Positions 8,529 through 17,321 are shown, numbered from the stretch's first letter. The stretch is 64,000 nucleotides of DNA from Neobacillus niacini (GCF_019749295.1 NZ_JACWFG010000012.1:62001-126000), one strand, 5' to 3'. Numbers and translations: made by a program. The notes: a model not told the origin generated them from the sequence alone.

Positions 8529-9065
8529 ATGAAAAATTATCAAGTTTTTGATTATTCGTTTCAGAATCTTCGTGAGAAAAGCATGTCGTTTGAACAAGTC
8601 TTTGAACACATTGTAAAATTCATGAATTTAGCACCCAGCGGGAATTATCGGTTAATGGTTGGAACAGATTCACAGGTTCATAAGCGGCATACGATATTTA
8701 TTACGGGAATCGTCATTCAAAATCAAGGTAAAGGAGCCTGGGCCTGTATTAGAAAGATTATCATCCCTAGAAAGATGACGCAGCTGCATGAAAGAATTTC
8801 CTTTGAACTCTCTTTAACAGAGGACATTGTTGCCCTATTTAACGAGGAAAGAAAAAATCGATTAATCAATATCGTCCTTCCCTTTGTTTATCAGGGAGCA
8901 ACCTTCACCATGGAAGGGCATATCGACATTGGAGCCGGAAAACGCAATAAAACGAGAGAATTTGTGAAAGAAATGGTCTCACGGATGGAATCCATGGGGG
9001 TTGAACCAAAGATTAAACCAAATGCCTTCGTAGCTTCAAGTTACGCCAATCGGTATACAAAATAG
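8529..9065 (+). CDS. ykuK: YkuK family ribonuclease H-like protein
   Basis: 178 residues, matching the DUF458/YkuK family (RNase H-like fold). The conserved VGTDSQVHKRHTIF region near residues 43-56 carries the family's acidic residue, and FEHIVKFM, ERISFELSL and GHIDIGAGKRNKTREFV are further conserved blocks. The biochemical activity of YkuK proteins is not established. The ATG follows GTGGTG by 7 bases, with AAAGGAAAG further upstream. Single-gene unit with a strong terminator. Confidence 0.9.
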   Translation: MKNYQVFDYSFQNLREKSMSFEQVFEHIVKFMNLAPSGNYRLMVGTDSQVHKRHTIFITGIVIQNQGKGAWACIRKIIIPRKMTQLHERISFELSLTEDIVALFNEERKNRLINIVLPFVYQGATFTMEGHIDIGAGKRNKTREFVKEMVSRMESMGVEPKIKPNAFVASSYANRYTK

Positions 9066-9126
9066 GGACCTGAGCCATGCTGCGTTCACTAACAAACGCA
9101 CCAGGGCTCAGGTCTCTACTTTTTTC
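9066..9126 (+). terminator. Intrinsic terminator of ykuK
   Basis: GACCTGAGCC (9067-9076) pairs with GGCTCAGGTC (9105-9114), with an inner TGCGTT/AACGCA stem, followed by a run of T. Confidence 0.85.
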
Positions 9127-9169
9127 CAGTAAAAGAAAGCAATAATCCCCATTAAAACTATACAAAGTC

Positions 9170-9208
9170 TTTACACTCTTTTAACACTAGGTTAAGAAAG
9201 AATTCAAA
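9170..9208 (+). promoter_or_regulatory. PhoP-box-like array upstream of the UDP-glucose dehydrogenase
   Basis: TTTACA (9170), TTAACA (9181), TTAAGA (9192) and TTCAAA (9203) recur at exactly 11 bp, the layout of Bacillus PhoP boxes (TT-A-C-A hexamers about 5 bp apart). In B. subtilis the tuaD-containing teichuronic acid operon is activated by PhoP under phosphate starvation, so the same control is likely here. Confidence 0.6.
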
Positions 9209-9253
9209 CTTTTCAGATAAAGTGGAGATAACACTATTATTTGGAGGGATACG

Positions 9254-10582
9254 ATGAAGATTACAGTTGCCGGGGCAGGAAATGTTGGTTTGGTTACAGC
9301 AGTTTGTTTCGCAGAAGCAGGTCATCAAGTAACCTGTATAGACACACAAAGAGAGAAAATAGAAATGCTCGAAAATGGACACTCCCCCTTCTTTGAACCT
9401 GGACTGGAACCTTTATTAGAGAAGAATCTCTCCAAAGGACAACTCTGCTTTACTACGGATCAGAATCACGCCTATTCTGAGGCTGAAGTCATTTTTCTTG
9501 CAGTCGGAACGCCTGAAAAAAGAGATGGTTCTGTTGACTTATCTTACATTTATGCGGCAACTTATACTATTGCTCACACAATAAAAAATAACGTCATTGT
9601 CTGTACAAAAAGCACCGTCCCTGTTGGAACAAATGATATGATTAAGCAAATTTTCCAACAGCGCAAGCCTCGTCACCTCAGGGTTGATGTGGTATCCAAT
9701 CCAGAATTTCTTCGCGAAGGATCAGCGGTAATGGATTTCTTTTTAGGAGATCGAATCGTAATTGGCGTTGATAATCCTGAAGCAGCCTCGATCATGGAAC
9801 AGCTTTACCTTCCATTAAAGATTCCGTTAATCCAAACCGATATTCGGAGTGCAGAGATGATAAAATATGCCTCCAATGCCTTCCTTGCAACGAAGATAAG
9901 CTTTATTAATGAAATTGCCAATCTTTGCGAAAAAGTTGAGGCGAATATTGAAGAAGTTGCTTATGGGATGGGAATGGATAAACGAATTGGGACTTCGTAC
10001 CTTCAAGCAGGAATTGGATATGGGGGTTCATGCTTTCCAAAGGACACAAAAGCACTCATTCAACTGGCAGGCAATGTCCGTCACCCCTTCGAATTGCTTG
10101 AGTCCGTCATTAAAGTCAACCAGCAGCAGCACTCCCTTTTAGTAAAGAAAGCAATGGAATTACTAGGACCCTTAAAGGGAAAAAAAGCAGCCTTGCTTGG
10201 GCTTGCTTTTAAGCCGGAAACTGATGATATCCGTGACGCTGTTTCCTTAACCATTATTAAAGAATTACTTGAAGAAGGATCCATTGTGACTGCTTATGAC
10301 CCAATTGCAATAACAAATGCACATAATCTGATAGGGAATTCAATTGAGTACACAACAAACATTCGTCAAGCGCTTAAAGGTGCCGACTTTGCAATCATTG
10401 CAACCGAGTGGGACCAAATAAAGCACCTGCCATTGTTTACGTACCCTGATTATATGAAAGAACCAATTGTTTTAGATGGACGAAATTGCTATTCCCTTAA
10501 AGATATTGAACAATATCCGATTACCTACGTATCTATTGGCAGACCAACAATTACTAATGTAAAGCCTGCGGAGCAACATTAA
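9254..10582 (+). CDS. tuaD: UDP-glucose 6-dehydrogenase
   Basis: 442 residues, full length for the family. Oxidises UDP-glucose to UDP-glucuronate with NAD+, supplying precursors for teichuronic acid or other acidic envelope polymers. The N-terminus has the GAGNVGLVTA dinucleotide-binding loop. The catalytic cysteine is Cys260 in YGGSCFPKDTKAL, with ST(V)PVGT near residue 121 and the C-terminal domain starting around residue 315 (LLGLAFKPETDDIRD). GGAGGG precedes the ATG. First gene of a probable three-gene operon with PAP2 and GT4 genes; a PhoP-box-like array lies upstream. Confidence 0.93.
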   Translation: MKITVAGAGNVGLVTAVCFAEAGHQVTCIDTQREKIEMLENGHSPFFEPGLEPLLEKNLSKGQLCFTTDQNHAYSEAEVIFLAVGTPEKRDGSVDLSYIYAATYTIAHTIKNNVIVCTKSTVPVGTNDMIKQIFQQRKPRHLRVDVVSNPEFLREGSAVMDFFLGDRIVIGVDNPEAASIMEQLYLPLKIPLIQTDIRSAEMIKYASNAFLATKISFINEIANLCEKVEANIEEVAYGMGMDKRIGTSYLQAGIGYGGSCFPKDTKALIQLAGNVRHPFELLESVIKVNQQQHSLLVKKAMELLGPLKGKKAALLGLAFKPETDDIRDAVSLTIIKELLEEGSIVTAYDPIAITNAHNLIGNSIEYTTNIRQALKGADFAIIATEWDQIKHLPLFTYPDYMKEPIVLDGRNCYSLKDIEQYPITYVSIGRPTITNVKPAEQH

Positions 10583-10600
10583 ATAAAGGGAGACACAGTC

Positions 10601-11128
10601 ATGATGAGAAAAATCCAGTCCTTATATCAATTCGAATGCAGAGTCTTTCAAGAGATTAATAGCCATTTTGATAAAAGGATTTTGAATCTCTTTTTCCGTA
10701 CAATCACTCAAATTGGCGGTGCTCTCTTTATAAGTGCCACTACCCTATTACTCATCATCTTAACATCGAATCAAACTCGACTTACAGCGATTTCAAGCGC
10801 TTTTGCCCTTGCTTTGAGTCATATACCTGTTCAACTGGTTAAAAAGCTTTTCCCGCGAAAAAGGCCCTATTTACAAATTGAAACAACAAAAATTCTGCCT
10901 AATCCTTTAAAAGATCATTCTTTTCCATCTGGTCATACAACAGCTGTTTTCTCAGTTATTGTTCCATTTTTAATTCAAATTCCTCCTTTAGCTGCTATTC
11001 TCCTTCCTATAGGGCTTAGTGTAGCTATATCGAGAATCTATCTAGGGCTTCATTATCCTTCAGACGTTATTGCAGGAGGGATTCTTGGAGCATGCTTCGG
11101 AAGTCTTTGTTTTTATTTGTTGTCCTAG
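10601..11128 (+). CDS. PAP2 family membrane phosphatase
   Basis: 175 residues, several membrane segments. All three PAP2 motifs are visible: KLFPRKRPY, SFPSGHTTA and SRIYLGLHYPSD, containing the catalytic His pair and Arg. Members dephosphorylate undecaprenyl pyrophosphate or lipid phosphates at the outer face of the membrane. Here it lies 18 bases after tuaD and 35 bases before a glycosyltransferase, so recycling of lipid carrier or processing of a glycolipid phosphate is likely. Two adjacent ATG codons at 10601 and 10604 are possible; AAAGGGAGA lies upstream. Confidence 0.9.
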   Translation: MMRKIQSLYQFECRVFQEINSHFDKRILNLFFRTITQIGGALFISATTLLLIILTSNQTRLTAISSAFALALSHIPVQLVKKLFPRKRPYLQIETTKILPNPLKDHSFPSGHTTAVFSVIVPFLIQIPPLAAILLPIGLSVAISRIYLGLHYPSDVIAGGILGACFGSLCFYLLS

Positions 11129-11163
11129 GATTGGATTCGGAACTTTTCCAAAAGGGGGCTAAT

Positions 11164-12306
11164 ATGAAAATTGCTATTTTCACGGATACCTTTTATCCAG
11201 AAGTAAATGGGGTTGCAAATACGCTAAAAAATTTTACTCATTATCTTGAGAGCCAACAGATTTCCTATAAAGTTTTTGCACCTCTTGCACTTTCAAATGA
11301 ATATGTTTCAGATCATATACACCGATTTAAAAGTCTATCCTTTTTCCTCTATCCTGAATGCAGATTGGCCATACCTAATATATTGCAGCTAAAAACTGAA
11401 ATAGAGCAATTCTCTCCAGATTTGATTCATGTCGCAACTCCGTTCACGGTAGGTCTTTCTGGAGTCTATTTTGCAAAAAAGTTTAATATCCCCCTAGTCG
11501 GCTCCTATCACACCGATTTCAACGACTATTTACAATTTTATGACCTTCAATTTCTTGCTAAACCACTATGGAAATATATGAAATGGTTTCATCGTTCATT
11601 TGAAAAACTTTTTGTACCTTCAATTGACACGCTAGAAAAACTAAATAGCCGTGGCTTCAGCAACCTGGAAATCTGGCCAAGAGGTGTTGATTGCCAAGCC
11701 TACCATCCCTATTACGAGAAAGAAATGATTCGTAATCGATATAGCATTTCTGAAAAATTCATTCTTACTTATGTTGGCAGATTAGCGCCAGAAAAGGATT
11801 TAAAAACGCTCATGAAAGTCGCTGCGTCATTACCTCCTGAAATAAATGAACAAGTACACTGGCTCATTGCAGGCGATGGTCCGCTGCTTGAAGAACTCAA
11901 AATGACTGCACTACCAAATATGACTTTTACTGGCTATATGAAAGGCGTTGAATTGGCTGAAATCTATTCAACTTCAGACCTATTTGTCTTTCCATCTCCC
12001 ACTGAAACCTTCGGAAATGTTGTTCTCGAGGCACTTGCAAGCGGAACCCCTGTGATAGGGGCGAATGCCGGCGGTGTAAAAAATATAATTTCAACCGGAA
12101 CTATAGGATATTTGTGTGAGCCAGGGAATGCAGCGGATTTTACCAAAAGTATTCATCACTTGTTAGACAATGAACCTTTACGACTTCAAATGGCTGGAAA
12201 TGCAAGGAAGTATGCTCTTACACAAAAATGGGATCAAATATTTGAAGAAGTAATCCACCAATATTCTAGTGTTATTAATAAACCTGCAAAAAAAATATAT
12301 GCTTGA
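11164..12306 (+). CDS. GT4-family glycosyltransferase
   Basis: 380 residues, GT-B fold. N-terminal MKIAIFTDTFYPEVNGVAN resembles GDP-mannose or UDP-sugar dependent transferases of the MgtA/PimB type. The nucleotide-sugar half carries YVGRLAPEKDLKTL, AGDGPL and the E-x7-E stretch SPTETFGNVVLEALASG. A longer frame begins at 11092 inside the PAP2 gene but the AAAAGGGGG site fixes this start. With tuaD and the PAP2 phosphatase it may build a glucuronic-acid-containing glycolipid or polymer. Acceptor and donor are not determinable from sequence. Confidence 0.88.
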   Translation: MKIAIFTDTFYPEVNGVANTLKNFTHYLESQQISYKVFAPLALSNEYVSDHIHRFKSLSFFLYPECRLAIPNILQLKTEIEQFSPDLIHVATPFTVGLSGVYFAKKFNIPLVGSYHTDFNDYLQFYDLQFLAKPLWKYMKWFHRSFEKLFVPSIDTLEKLNSRGFSNLEIWPRGVDCQAYHPYYEKEMIRNRYSISEKFILTYVGRLAPEKDLKTLMKVAASLPPEINEQVHWLIAGDGPLLEELKMTALPNMTFTGYMKGVELAEIYSTSDLFVFPSPTETFGNVVLEALASGTPVIGANAGGVKNIISTGTIGYLCEPGNAADFTKSIHHLLDNEPLRLQMAGNARKYALTQKWDQIFEEVIHQYSSVINKPAKKIYA

Positions 12307-12341
12307 AGCATTGAAGAATTGGACCTCAATAAAATAAAAAT

Positions 12342-12374
12342 CCTGAGCCCTTTTTATTAGGCTCAGGTTTTACT
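12342..12374 (+). terminator. Intrinsic terminator of the tuaD-PAP2-GT4 operon
   Basis: CCTGAGCC (12342-12349) pairs with GGCTCAGG (12360-12367), then TTTTACTT. Confidence 0.85.
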
Positions 12375-12420
12375 TGTGTCATGGAAGTTCAGGCTTCGTA
12401 AAAATCGGCGGCTCTCCGCC

Positions 12421-12508
12421 TGAGGTGGAAAGTGTCCACAAGCGGTGAACACCCTTTAGGTGTCACCTTGGTGCCTGTCACCACCCTCTAGGTGGTGACA
12501 GGCACCAA
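12421..12508. repeat. Full-length modular palindromic repeat with an 18-bp perfect hairpin
   Basis: Three modules in a row: GTGTCCACAAGCGGTG, an imperfect hairpin GGTGAACACC/GGTGTCACC, and a perfect hairpin with 18-bp arms TTGGTGCCTGTCACCACC (12468-12485) and its complement (12491-12508) around a 5-base loop. Followed by AAAAAG on the plus strand, it can terminate; it also lies just beyond the stop codon of the alkaline phosphatase gene. Confidence 0.85.
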
Positions 12509-12515
12509 AAAGATG

Positions 12516-13850
12516 TTATTTAAGGATGTCAAAGATGATTTTTGCGTGGTCGGTGTTGTCGATTTGTCCTCTGAACCGCTCGCTTCCTGGTCCGTAGGCA
12601 TATACGTTTACGTCTTCGCCTGTGTGTCCCTTTGTTGTCCAGCCTGTGAAGGAACGAGTATTGATGATTTCTTCTATAGCATTGTCGATGTTTCTTGCTT
12701 TGTGGGTCCTTGCTGCACGCTGAACGGAATTAATTTCATTTCTTGTTAAAGGAAATTCGATATATTTTGTTAAGGCTTCCTTGACATCGGCACCATTAAC
12801 GATTTTAGCCGCTATATAATCTGGTGTGCGCTTCACTGCTTTAATCACAGAACTAAACCAATTATATTGCCCCTGTGCACCAATCGTGTACCCACCCGTG
12901 GAATGATCAGCTGTTGCAATCACTAATGTATGTCCGTCCTTTTTTGCAAAATCAATAGCAGCTTTAAAGGCTTCCTCGAAGTCCTCCATTTCACTCATGA
13001 CCCCAACGATATCATTGTCATGGCCTGCCCAGTCAATTTGACTTCCTTCTATCATTAGAAAAAATCCATTATCATTTTTACTAAGTCTTTCAATAGCTGA
13101 ACCTGCCATTTCCGCCAAAGAAGGAACGCCCTTTGGCCGATCAATCATTTTCGGGAGACCCCTCCTTGCAAATAGTCCCAACACCTGGGGACTATGATCG
13201 TTTTGAAGCTCTTCCAGGTTTCTTACATAGCTGTAGCCGTCTTTTACAAAATCCTCTACTAAATTCCTATCACTACGGATAAACCATTCTGATCCACCGC
13301 CCAATAGGACATCTATCTTATGGTGGCCGTTTACTAAATCCTGATAATAATCATCCGCTATAGCACTCATACTTTTTCTCTGGACAACATGAGCACCAAA
13401 TGCTGCAGGAGTACCATGGGTAATTTGTGCAGTCGCAACAAGTCCTGCAGCTTTCCCTTTTTCCTTAGCGGCTTCAAGGACTGATTTCAATTTGGAGTGA
13501 TCATTCCCAATCCCAATCGCTCCGTTATAGGTTTTTACACCCGTTGCCATTGCTGTTGCCGAGGCTGCAGAGTCTGTTACATTATAATTTGGATCATTCG
13601 GAAAGGTTGTCTGCTGACCAACTAGGTATGGCCCAAACTCCGTTGATTCTAATTCTAAAGTGTCTGGATTGTCTTTAAAGTAACGGTAACCCGATGTGAA
13701 GGAAACCCCCATACCATCACCAATTAAAAAAATAATATTTCTTATTTCCCCCTTTTGCTCCATACCATTCGCATTACAAGTCTCTTGATAGCCCAATAAT
13801 AGTAAGGCGCTAAATGTGATTAGGGCCATCCTTTTTCTCAAAAACCTCAT
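12516..13850 (-). CDS. Secreted alkaline phosphatase
   Basis: 444 residues of the PhoA/PhoB alkaline phosphatase family, releasing phosphate from monoesters outside the cell. A signal peptide spans about residues 1-27 (basic start, then ITFSALLLLG). Metal ligand D45 is in FLIGDGMG, the Ser nucleophile is S94 in VTDSAASATA, and further metal sites appear in ATADHSTGG and TKGHTGEDV. The GGGGGAA site is well placed. No convincing PhoP box was seen upstream, although the neighbouring operon has one. Single gene, with a perfect repeat hairpin after the stop. Confidence 0.93.
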   Translation of the reverse strand: MRFLRKRMALITFSALLLLGYQETCNANGMEQKGEIRNIIFLIGDGMGVSFTSGYRYFKDNPDTLELESTEFGPYLVGQQTTFPNDPNYNVTDSAASATAMATGVKTYNGAIGIGNDHSKLKSVLEAAKEKGKAAGLVATAQITHGTPAAFGAHVVQRKSMSAIADDYYQDLVNGHHKIDVLLGGGSEWFIRSDRNLVEDFVKDGYSYVRNLEELQNDHSPQVLGLFARRGLPKMIDRPKGVPSLAEMAGSAIERLSKNDNGFFLMIEGSQIDWAGHDNDIVGVMSEMEDFEEAFKAAIDFAKKDGHTLVIATADHSTGGYTIGAQGQYNWFSSVIKAVKRTPDYIAAKIVNGADVKEALTKYIEFPLTRNEINSVQRAARTHKARNIDNAIEEIINTRSFTGWTTKGHTGEDVNVYAYGPGSERFRGQIDNTDHAKIIFDILK

Positions 13851-14009
13851 AAATCATTCCCCCTTATAAAGCATCATTTAAATGTAGTTATTATTGTTTG
13901 ACAGAGAAAATATTATCCATTTTTTACAAATCCCTCACCTCAAAACATCTTATCTTCTCCTCCATTTTGCATACGAGAAGAAAAATGCCTTATTTCGACA
14001 AATAATTGT

Positions 14010-14038
14010 TTGACATTTCAAAAAGTAGCAGGTATATT
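14010..14038 (+). promoter_or_regulatory. Sigma-A promoter of the NSS importer operon
   Basis: TTGACA (14010-14015), a 17-bp spacer, then TATATT (14033-14038), about 72 bp before the start codon. Confidence 0.8.
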
Positions 14039-14109
14039 AATATAACAAAATAGTTATCTGAATTTTTACAAAAAATAGAAAAGATAGAATTACACAGGGG
14101 GTTTATACC

Positions 14110-15615
14110 ATGGAAAATCGTCAACAATGGGGCTCAAGATATGGCTTTATTATGGCTGCAGTTGGATCTGCAGTTGGATTAGGAAATATCTGGAGGTTTC
14201 CAGCAGTAGCATATGAAAATGGAGGGGGAGCATTTTTCTTACCTTACTTATTCGCTATTTTAACAGCAGGAATTCCAATTTTAATTCTAGAATTCACTCT
14301 AGGGCAGAAATACAGAGGTTCAGCACCGCTCTCACTATTCCGTTTAAATAAAAAAGCTGAATGGCTTGGGTGGTGGCAGCTATTAATCTCTTTTGTAATC
14401 TGTACGTATTATGCTGTCATTGTTGCTTGGGCAGTAAAATACGCTATATACTCTTTTGGTACTCAATGGGGGTCAGATCCTAGCAGTTTCTTATTTGGAG
14501 ATGTTTTAAAGCTAGCTGAAAAACCAGGCCAAATCGGCGGATTAGTGCCAGGAGTTGTAGTTCCATTACTATTCATATGGGCAGTGACTATTTTCGTCCT
14601 ATATCGTGGTGTTTCAAAAGGAATTGAAAAGCTAAATAAGATTTTCCTTCCTACATTAGTCGTTATGTTTTTAATTATCGTTATTCGTGCCGTTACATTA
14701 GAAGGTGCCGTTCAAGGTTTGGATGCCTTTTTTAAACCTAACTGGGATATGATTTTCAATGGCAAGGTATGGATTGCCGCTTATGGACAAATTTTCTTCT
14801 CCTTATCTATTGGATTTGCCATAATGATTACGTACTCTAGTTATCTGCCAAAAAAATCAGATATTAATAATAATGCATTCATAACTGCCTTTGCTAACTC
14901 TGGATTTGAATTACTTGCAGGTATTGGAGTTTTTGCTGCTCTTGGCTTTATGGCAAACCAGCAGGGTGTAGCAGTTAACGAAGTAGTAAGCAGCGGAATT
15001 GGACTAGCGTTTGTTGTCTTCCCTAGTATTATTAACGAATTCCCAGGAATGAATGGATTCTTTGGTGCATTGTTCTTCTTATCACTTGTTTTTGCTGGTA
15101 TGACATCATTGATTTCAATTGTTGAAACGTTTGTAGCTGGTATTCAAGAGAAATTTAATGTAACGCGTACAAAAGCGGTATTAACAAGTGGTTTAGCCGC
15201 TACTGTTATCTCCTTGCTATTTGCAACAAATGGAGGATTATACTTCCTAGATGTTGTGGATTATTTCATCAATAATTTCGGTGTAGTAACAGCCGGTTTA
15301 GTAGAAGTAGTATTAATTGCATGGTTCTTTAAAGGACTTGGCGGCATACAGTCACATACAAATGCCATCTCAGACCTGCGAGTTGGGGCTTGGTGGAAGA
15401 TTTGCTTAAGCATTGTAACACCAATTGTTTTAGGTTATATGATGTTTGACAACATCCGGCAAAATCTAAAAGAAAACTATGAAGGCTATCCTACAGACCT
15501 AATCCTATACGCAGGTATACTAGTAGTTGTGGTAAGTATTGTTGGAGGAATCCTCCTATCACTAAAAAAATGGAAAGCCAACGTAAATACAGATCCGAAT
15601 AAGGAGGTTGCTTAA
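14110..15615 (+). CDS. NSS family sodium-dependent amino-acid transporter (large subunit)
   Basis: 501 residues, about 12 membrane segments, LeuT fold. The TM1 signature GSAVGLGNIWRFPAVAYENGG contains the unwound sodium/substrate-binding stretch, preceded by the conserved WGSR. The following 39-residue MetS-type gene points to a MetP-like methionine/alanine importer rather than a single-subunit transporter. GGGGG precedes the ATG, and a good sigma-A promoter lies upstream. The ribosome binding site of the small gene is inside the last codons of this one, so the two are coupled. Confidence 0.93.
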   Translation: MENRQQWGSRYGFIMAAVGSAVGLGNIWRFPAVAYENGGGAFFLPYLFAILTAGIPILILEFTLGQKYRGSAPLSLFRLNKKAEWLGWWQLLISFVICTYYAVIVAWAVKYAIYSFGTQWGSDPSSFLFGDVLKLAEKPGQIGGLVPGVVVPLLFIWAVTIFVLYRGVSKGIEKLNKIFLPTLVVMFLIIVIRAVTLEGAVQGLDAFFKPNWDMIFNGKVWIAAYGQIFFSLSIGFAIMITYSSYLPKKSDINNNAFITAFANSGFELLAGIGVFAALGFMANQQGVAVNEVVSSGIGLAFVVFPSIINEFPGMNGFFGALFFLSLVFAGMTSLISIVETFVAGIQEKFNVTRTKAVLTSGLAATVISLLFATNGGLYFLDVVDYFINNFGVVTAGLVEVVLIAWFFKGLGGIQSHTNAISDLRVGAWWKICLSIVTPIVLGYMMFDNIRQNLKENYEGYPTDLILYAGILVVVVSIVGGILLSLKKWKANVNTDPNKEVA

Positions 15616-15616
15616 C

Positions 15617-15736
15617 ATGTCGGCAAGTGCACTTACAATGATGATTGTCGGAATGGTCATACTCTGGGGAGGTTTAGCAGCCAGCATCTTCAACGTAGTA
15701 AGAGTTTCAAAAAAATCGTCAAAAAAACCACTATAA
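15617..15736 (+). CDS. metS: MetS-type NSS transporter small subunit
   Basis: A 39-residue single-span membrane protein, MSASALTMMIVGMVILWGG at its N-terminus followed by a basic tail rich in Lys and Ser. This matches the MetS family of small subunits that accompany methionine/alanine NSS importers. It starts one base after the stop of the large subunit, with AAGGAGG inside that gene's last codons. Easily missed by gene callers because of its length. Confidence 0.85.
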   Translation: MSASALTMMIVGMVILWGGLAASIFNVVRVSKKSSKKPL

Positions 15737-15742
15737 ATCAAA

Positions 15743-15780
15743 AAGGATTGGGACCAAATCTGGTACCCAATCCTTTTTTT
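15743..15780 (+). terminator. Intrinsic terminator of the NSS importer operon
   Basis: GGATTGGGACCA (15745-15756) pairs with TGGTACCCAATCC (15761-15773), followed by seven T. Confidence 0.9.
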
Positions 15781-15787
15781 GATTGTA

Positions 15788-15832
15788 GTGTCCGCCCCAG
15801 GTGGACACTGTCCACGAGCGGTGCCTGTCACC
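15788..15832. repeat. Modular palindromic repeat (GTCCACC / GGTGCCTGTCACC)
   Basis: TGTCCGCCCCAGGTGGACA, then CTGTCCACGAGCGG and GGTGCCTGTCACC. Middle module missing compared with 12421-12508. Confidence 0.75.
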
Positions 15833-15968
15833 GTAGTTTTCCCCACACATTGTATTTTTTTGGATATAATCCTGTACTATCATTTCTAAATATTTTAAAA
15901 AGTCAAAATAAAACTGCTACTAACTAGGAAAAAATTATTATATGATTAATCTTTAAAGGAGGATTTTT

Positions 15969-16745
15969 ATGGACAGAGACAAGATTTTAAATCTCTATAA
16001 TCAACACATACGGATTGAAATGACTGAGCCAGATGCGCTTATGGAAGTGACCGATTCTATTGTTAGGAAGGTTTCGTTAACAACTGAACACGGATTTATC
16101 TCTTATTCGAAAATGGATGAAAGTAATGCTGACCATATCATAGAGCAGCAAATTGCTTATTATAAAAACGTAAAGCAACAATTCGAGTGGAAGGTTTTTG
16201 ATTATGACCAACCTGTAGATTTAAAGGAGAAATTACGAAAAAAAGGATTTACACTAGAAGAATCCGAGGCACTCATGATTTCTGATTTAACAGAAGCAAA
16301 TCAGCTCCTTCACACTCGGGTTCTTCCAGAAGTAAGAAAAATTAAGACGGAACAAGAAATCTGGGAGATTATTAAACTAGAGGATGGGGTTTGGAACGAA
16401 AATCATCAGGATTTAGGCGATCGTCTTATTCGTGATTTTAATGACAATTCCGCTAACCTCTCCCTCTATGGTGCCTTCGTTGATGGAAAAATAGTTAGTG
16501 CAGCTTGGATGTACCTTCATGAAGGCACACCATTTTCTAGTCTTTGGGGAGGTTCAACCCTAGCTGATTACCGTAAGAAAGGCTTTTATAGTTCTCTCCT
16601 AGCAGTCCGTGCACGTGAGGCGGTTGAGTATGGTTATCCTTTACTGACGGTCGATGCCAGTCCTATGAGTAAGCCCATTCTTGAAAAACACGGGTTCCGC
16701 TGTTATGGTTATTCCACACCATGCATGTCACCAAAATTTGAATAA
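15969..16745 (+). CDS. GNAT family N-acetyltransferase
   Basis: 258 residues. The C-terminal half is a GNAT domain: LYGAFVDGKIVSAAWMYL is the central strand pair, and GGSTLADYRKKGFYSSLL carries the acetyl-CoA pyrophosphate loop. The N-terminal 100 residues form an uncharacterised GNAT-associated half, as in two-domain Bacillus acetyltransferases. Substrate unknown. AAAGGAGG gives a clear start. Single-gene unit. Confidence 0.85.
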   Translation: MDRDKILNLYNQHIRIEMTEPDALMEVTDSIVRKVSLTTEHGFISYSKMDESNADHIIEQQIAYYKNVKQQFEWKVFDYDQPVDLKEKLRKKGFTLEESEALMISDLTEANQLLHTRVLPEVRKIKTEQEIWEIIKLEDGVWNENHQDLGDRLIRDFNDNSANLSLYGAFVDGKIVSAAWMYLHEGTPFSSLWGGSTLADYRKKGFYSSLLAVRAREAVEYGYPLLTVDASPMSKPILEKHGFRCYGYSTPCMSPKFE

Positions 16746-16750
16746 GTATT

Positions 16751-16786
16751 CAAAAATCCCTAGGAATGTGTTCCTAAGGATTTTTT
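16751..16786. terminator. Bidirectional terminator
   Basis: AAAATCC-CTAGGAA pairs with TTCCTAAGGATTTTTT. It serves the GNAT gene, and the last codons and stop of the convergent thioesterase gene lie within it. Confidence 0.8.
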
Positions 16787-17184
16787 ATGGTGTTTACTAG
16801 ATTAAAATTTATCACGGAAGGTTCATCCATAAGTTCGCGAATTTCATGCGGCACGGCAACTTTCGTTCTTTTTTCCCTGTCTATTGTCGCTAGAACAACC
16901 TTAGCAGAAACTACTTGTTCATCACGCTGATTCATCACTGTCTGCTTAAGTGTGTAGCTAGTATTTCCTATCACTTTGAGTGCTGTTCGAATCCGAAGCT
17001 GGTCCTGATGGAAGATTTCTTTTTTAAAATCGGCACTGATATGTACTAAAACAGATTCTACACCTAGTGAAACACTATATTTATACCACTCTAAGCGGGC
17101 GTCATCTAAATATTCATATAGCTTTACATTATTAACATGATAATAATTCGATTGAGCTGTAATTTCTATTTCAGTAAAGGCCAT
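16774..17184 (-). CDS. Hotdog-fold acyl-CoA thioesterase family protein
   Basis: 136 residues, 4HBT-type hotdog. The helix with YYHVNNVKLYEYLDDARLEW near residues 15-34 is the family signature, and ISADFKKEIFHQDQLRIRT is the second conserved strand pair. The Asp usually found a few residues before the HVNN motif is replaced (SNYYHVNN), so activity on the usual substrates is uncertain. GAGGAGA precedes the ATG. The stop codon lies inside the shared terminator hairpin. Confidence 0.85.
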   Translation of the reverse strand: MAFTEIEITAQSNYYHVNNVKLYEYLDDARLEWYKYSVSLGVESVLVHISADFKKEIFHQDQLRIRTALKVIGNTSYTLKQTVMNQRDEQVVSAKVVLATIDREKRTKVAVPHEIRELMDEPSVINFNLVNTIKNP

Positions 17185-17294
17185 TCATCTATCTCCTCAC
17201 AACTTGATATTGTAATATGTAATTTCTCCTCGTATTGTTGAAATACCTGCATAAAAAATAAAACCTGATTCAATGCTGCATCAAGATACAAAAA

Positions 17295-17321
17295 ACGCTT
17301 GGATCCATCCATTCCAAGCGT
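17295..17321 (-). terminator. Intrinsic terminator of the M14 peptidase gene
   Basis: On the minus strand ACGCTTGGA and TCCAAGCGT form the stem, followed by TTTTT. Confidence 0.85.

Noticed and set aside
11092..11163. N-terminal extension of the GT4 glycosyltransferase
   Set aside because: It overlaps the end of the PAP2 gene; AAAAGGGGG and MKIAIFTDTF fix the start at 11164.
13851..13960. PhoP box before the alkaline phosphatase gene
   Set aside because: TTTACA-like hexamers do not recur at 11 bp in the right orientation.
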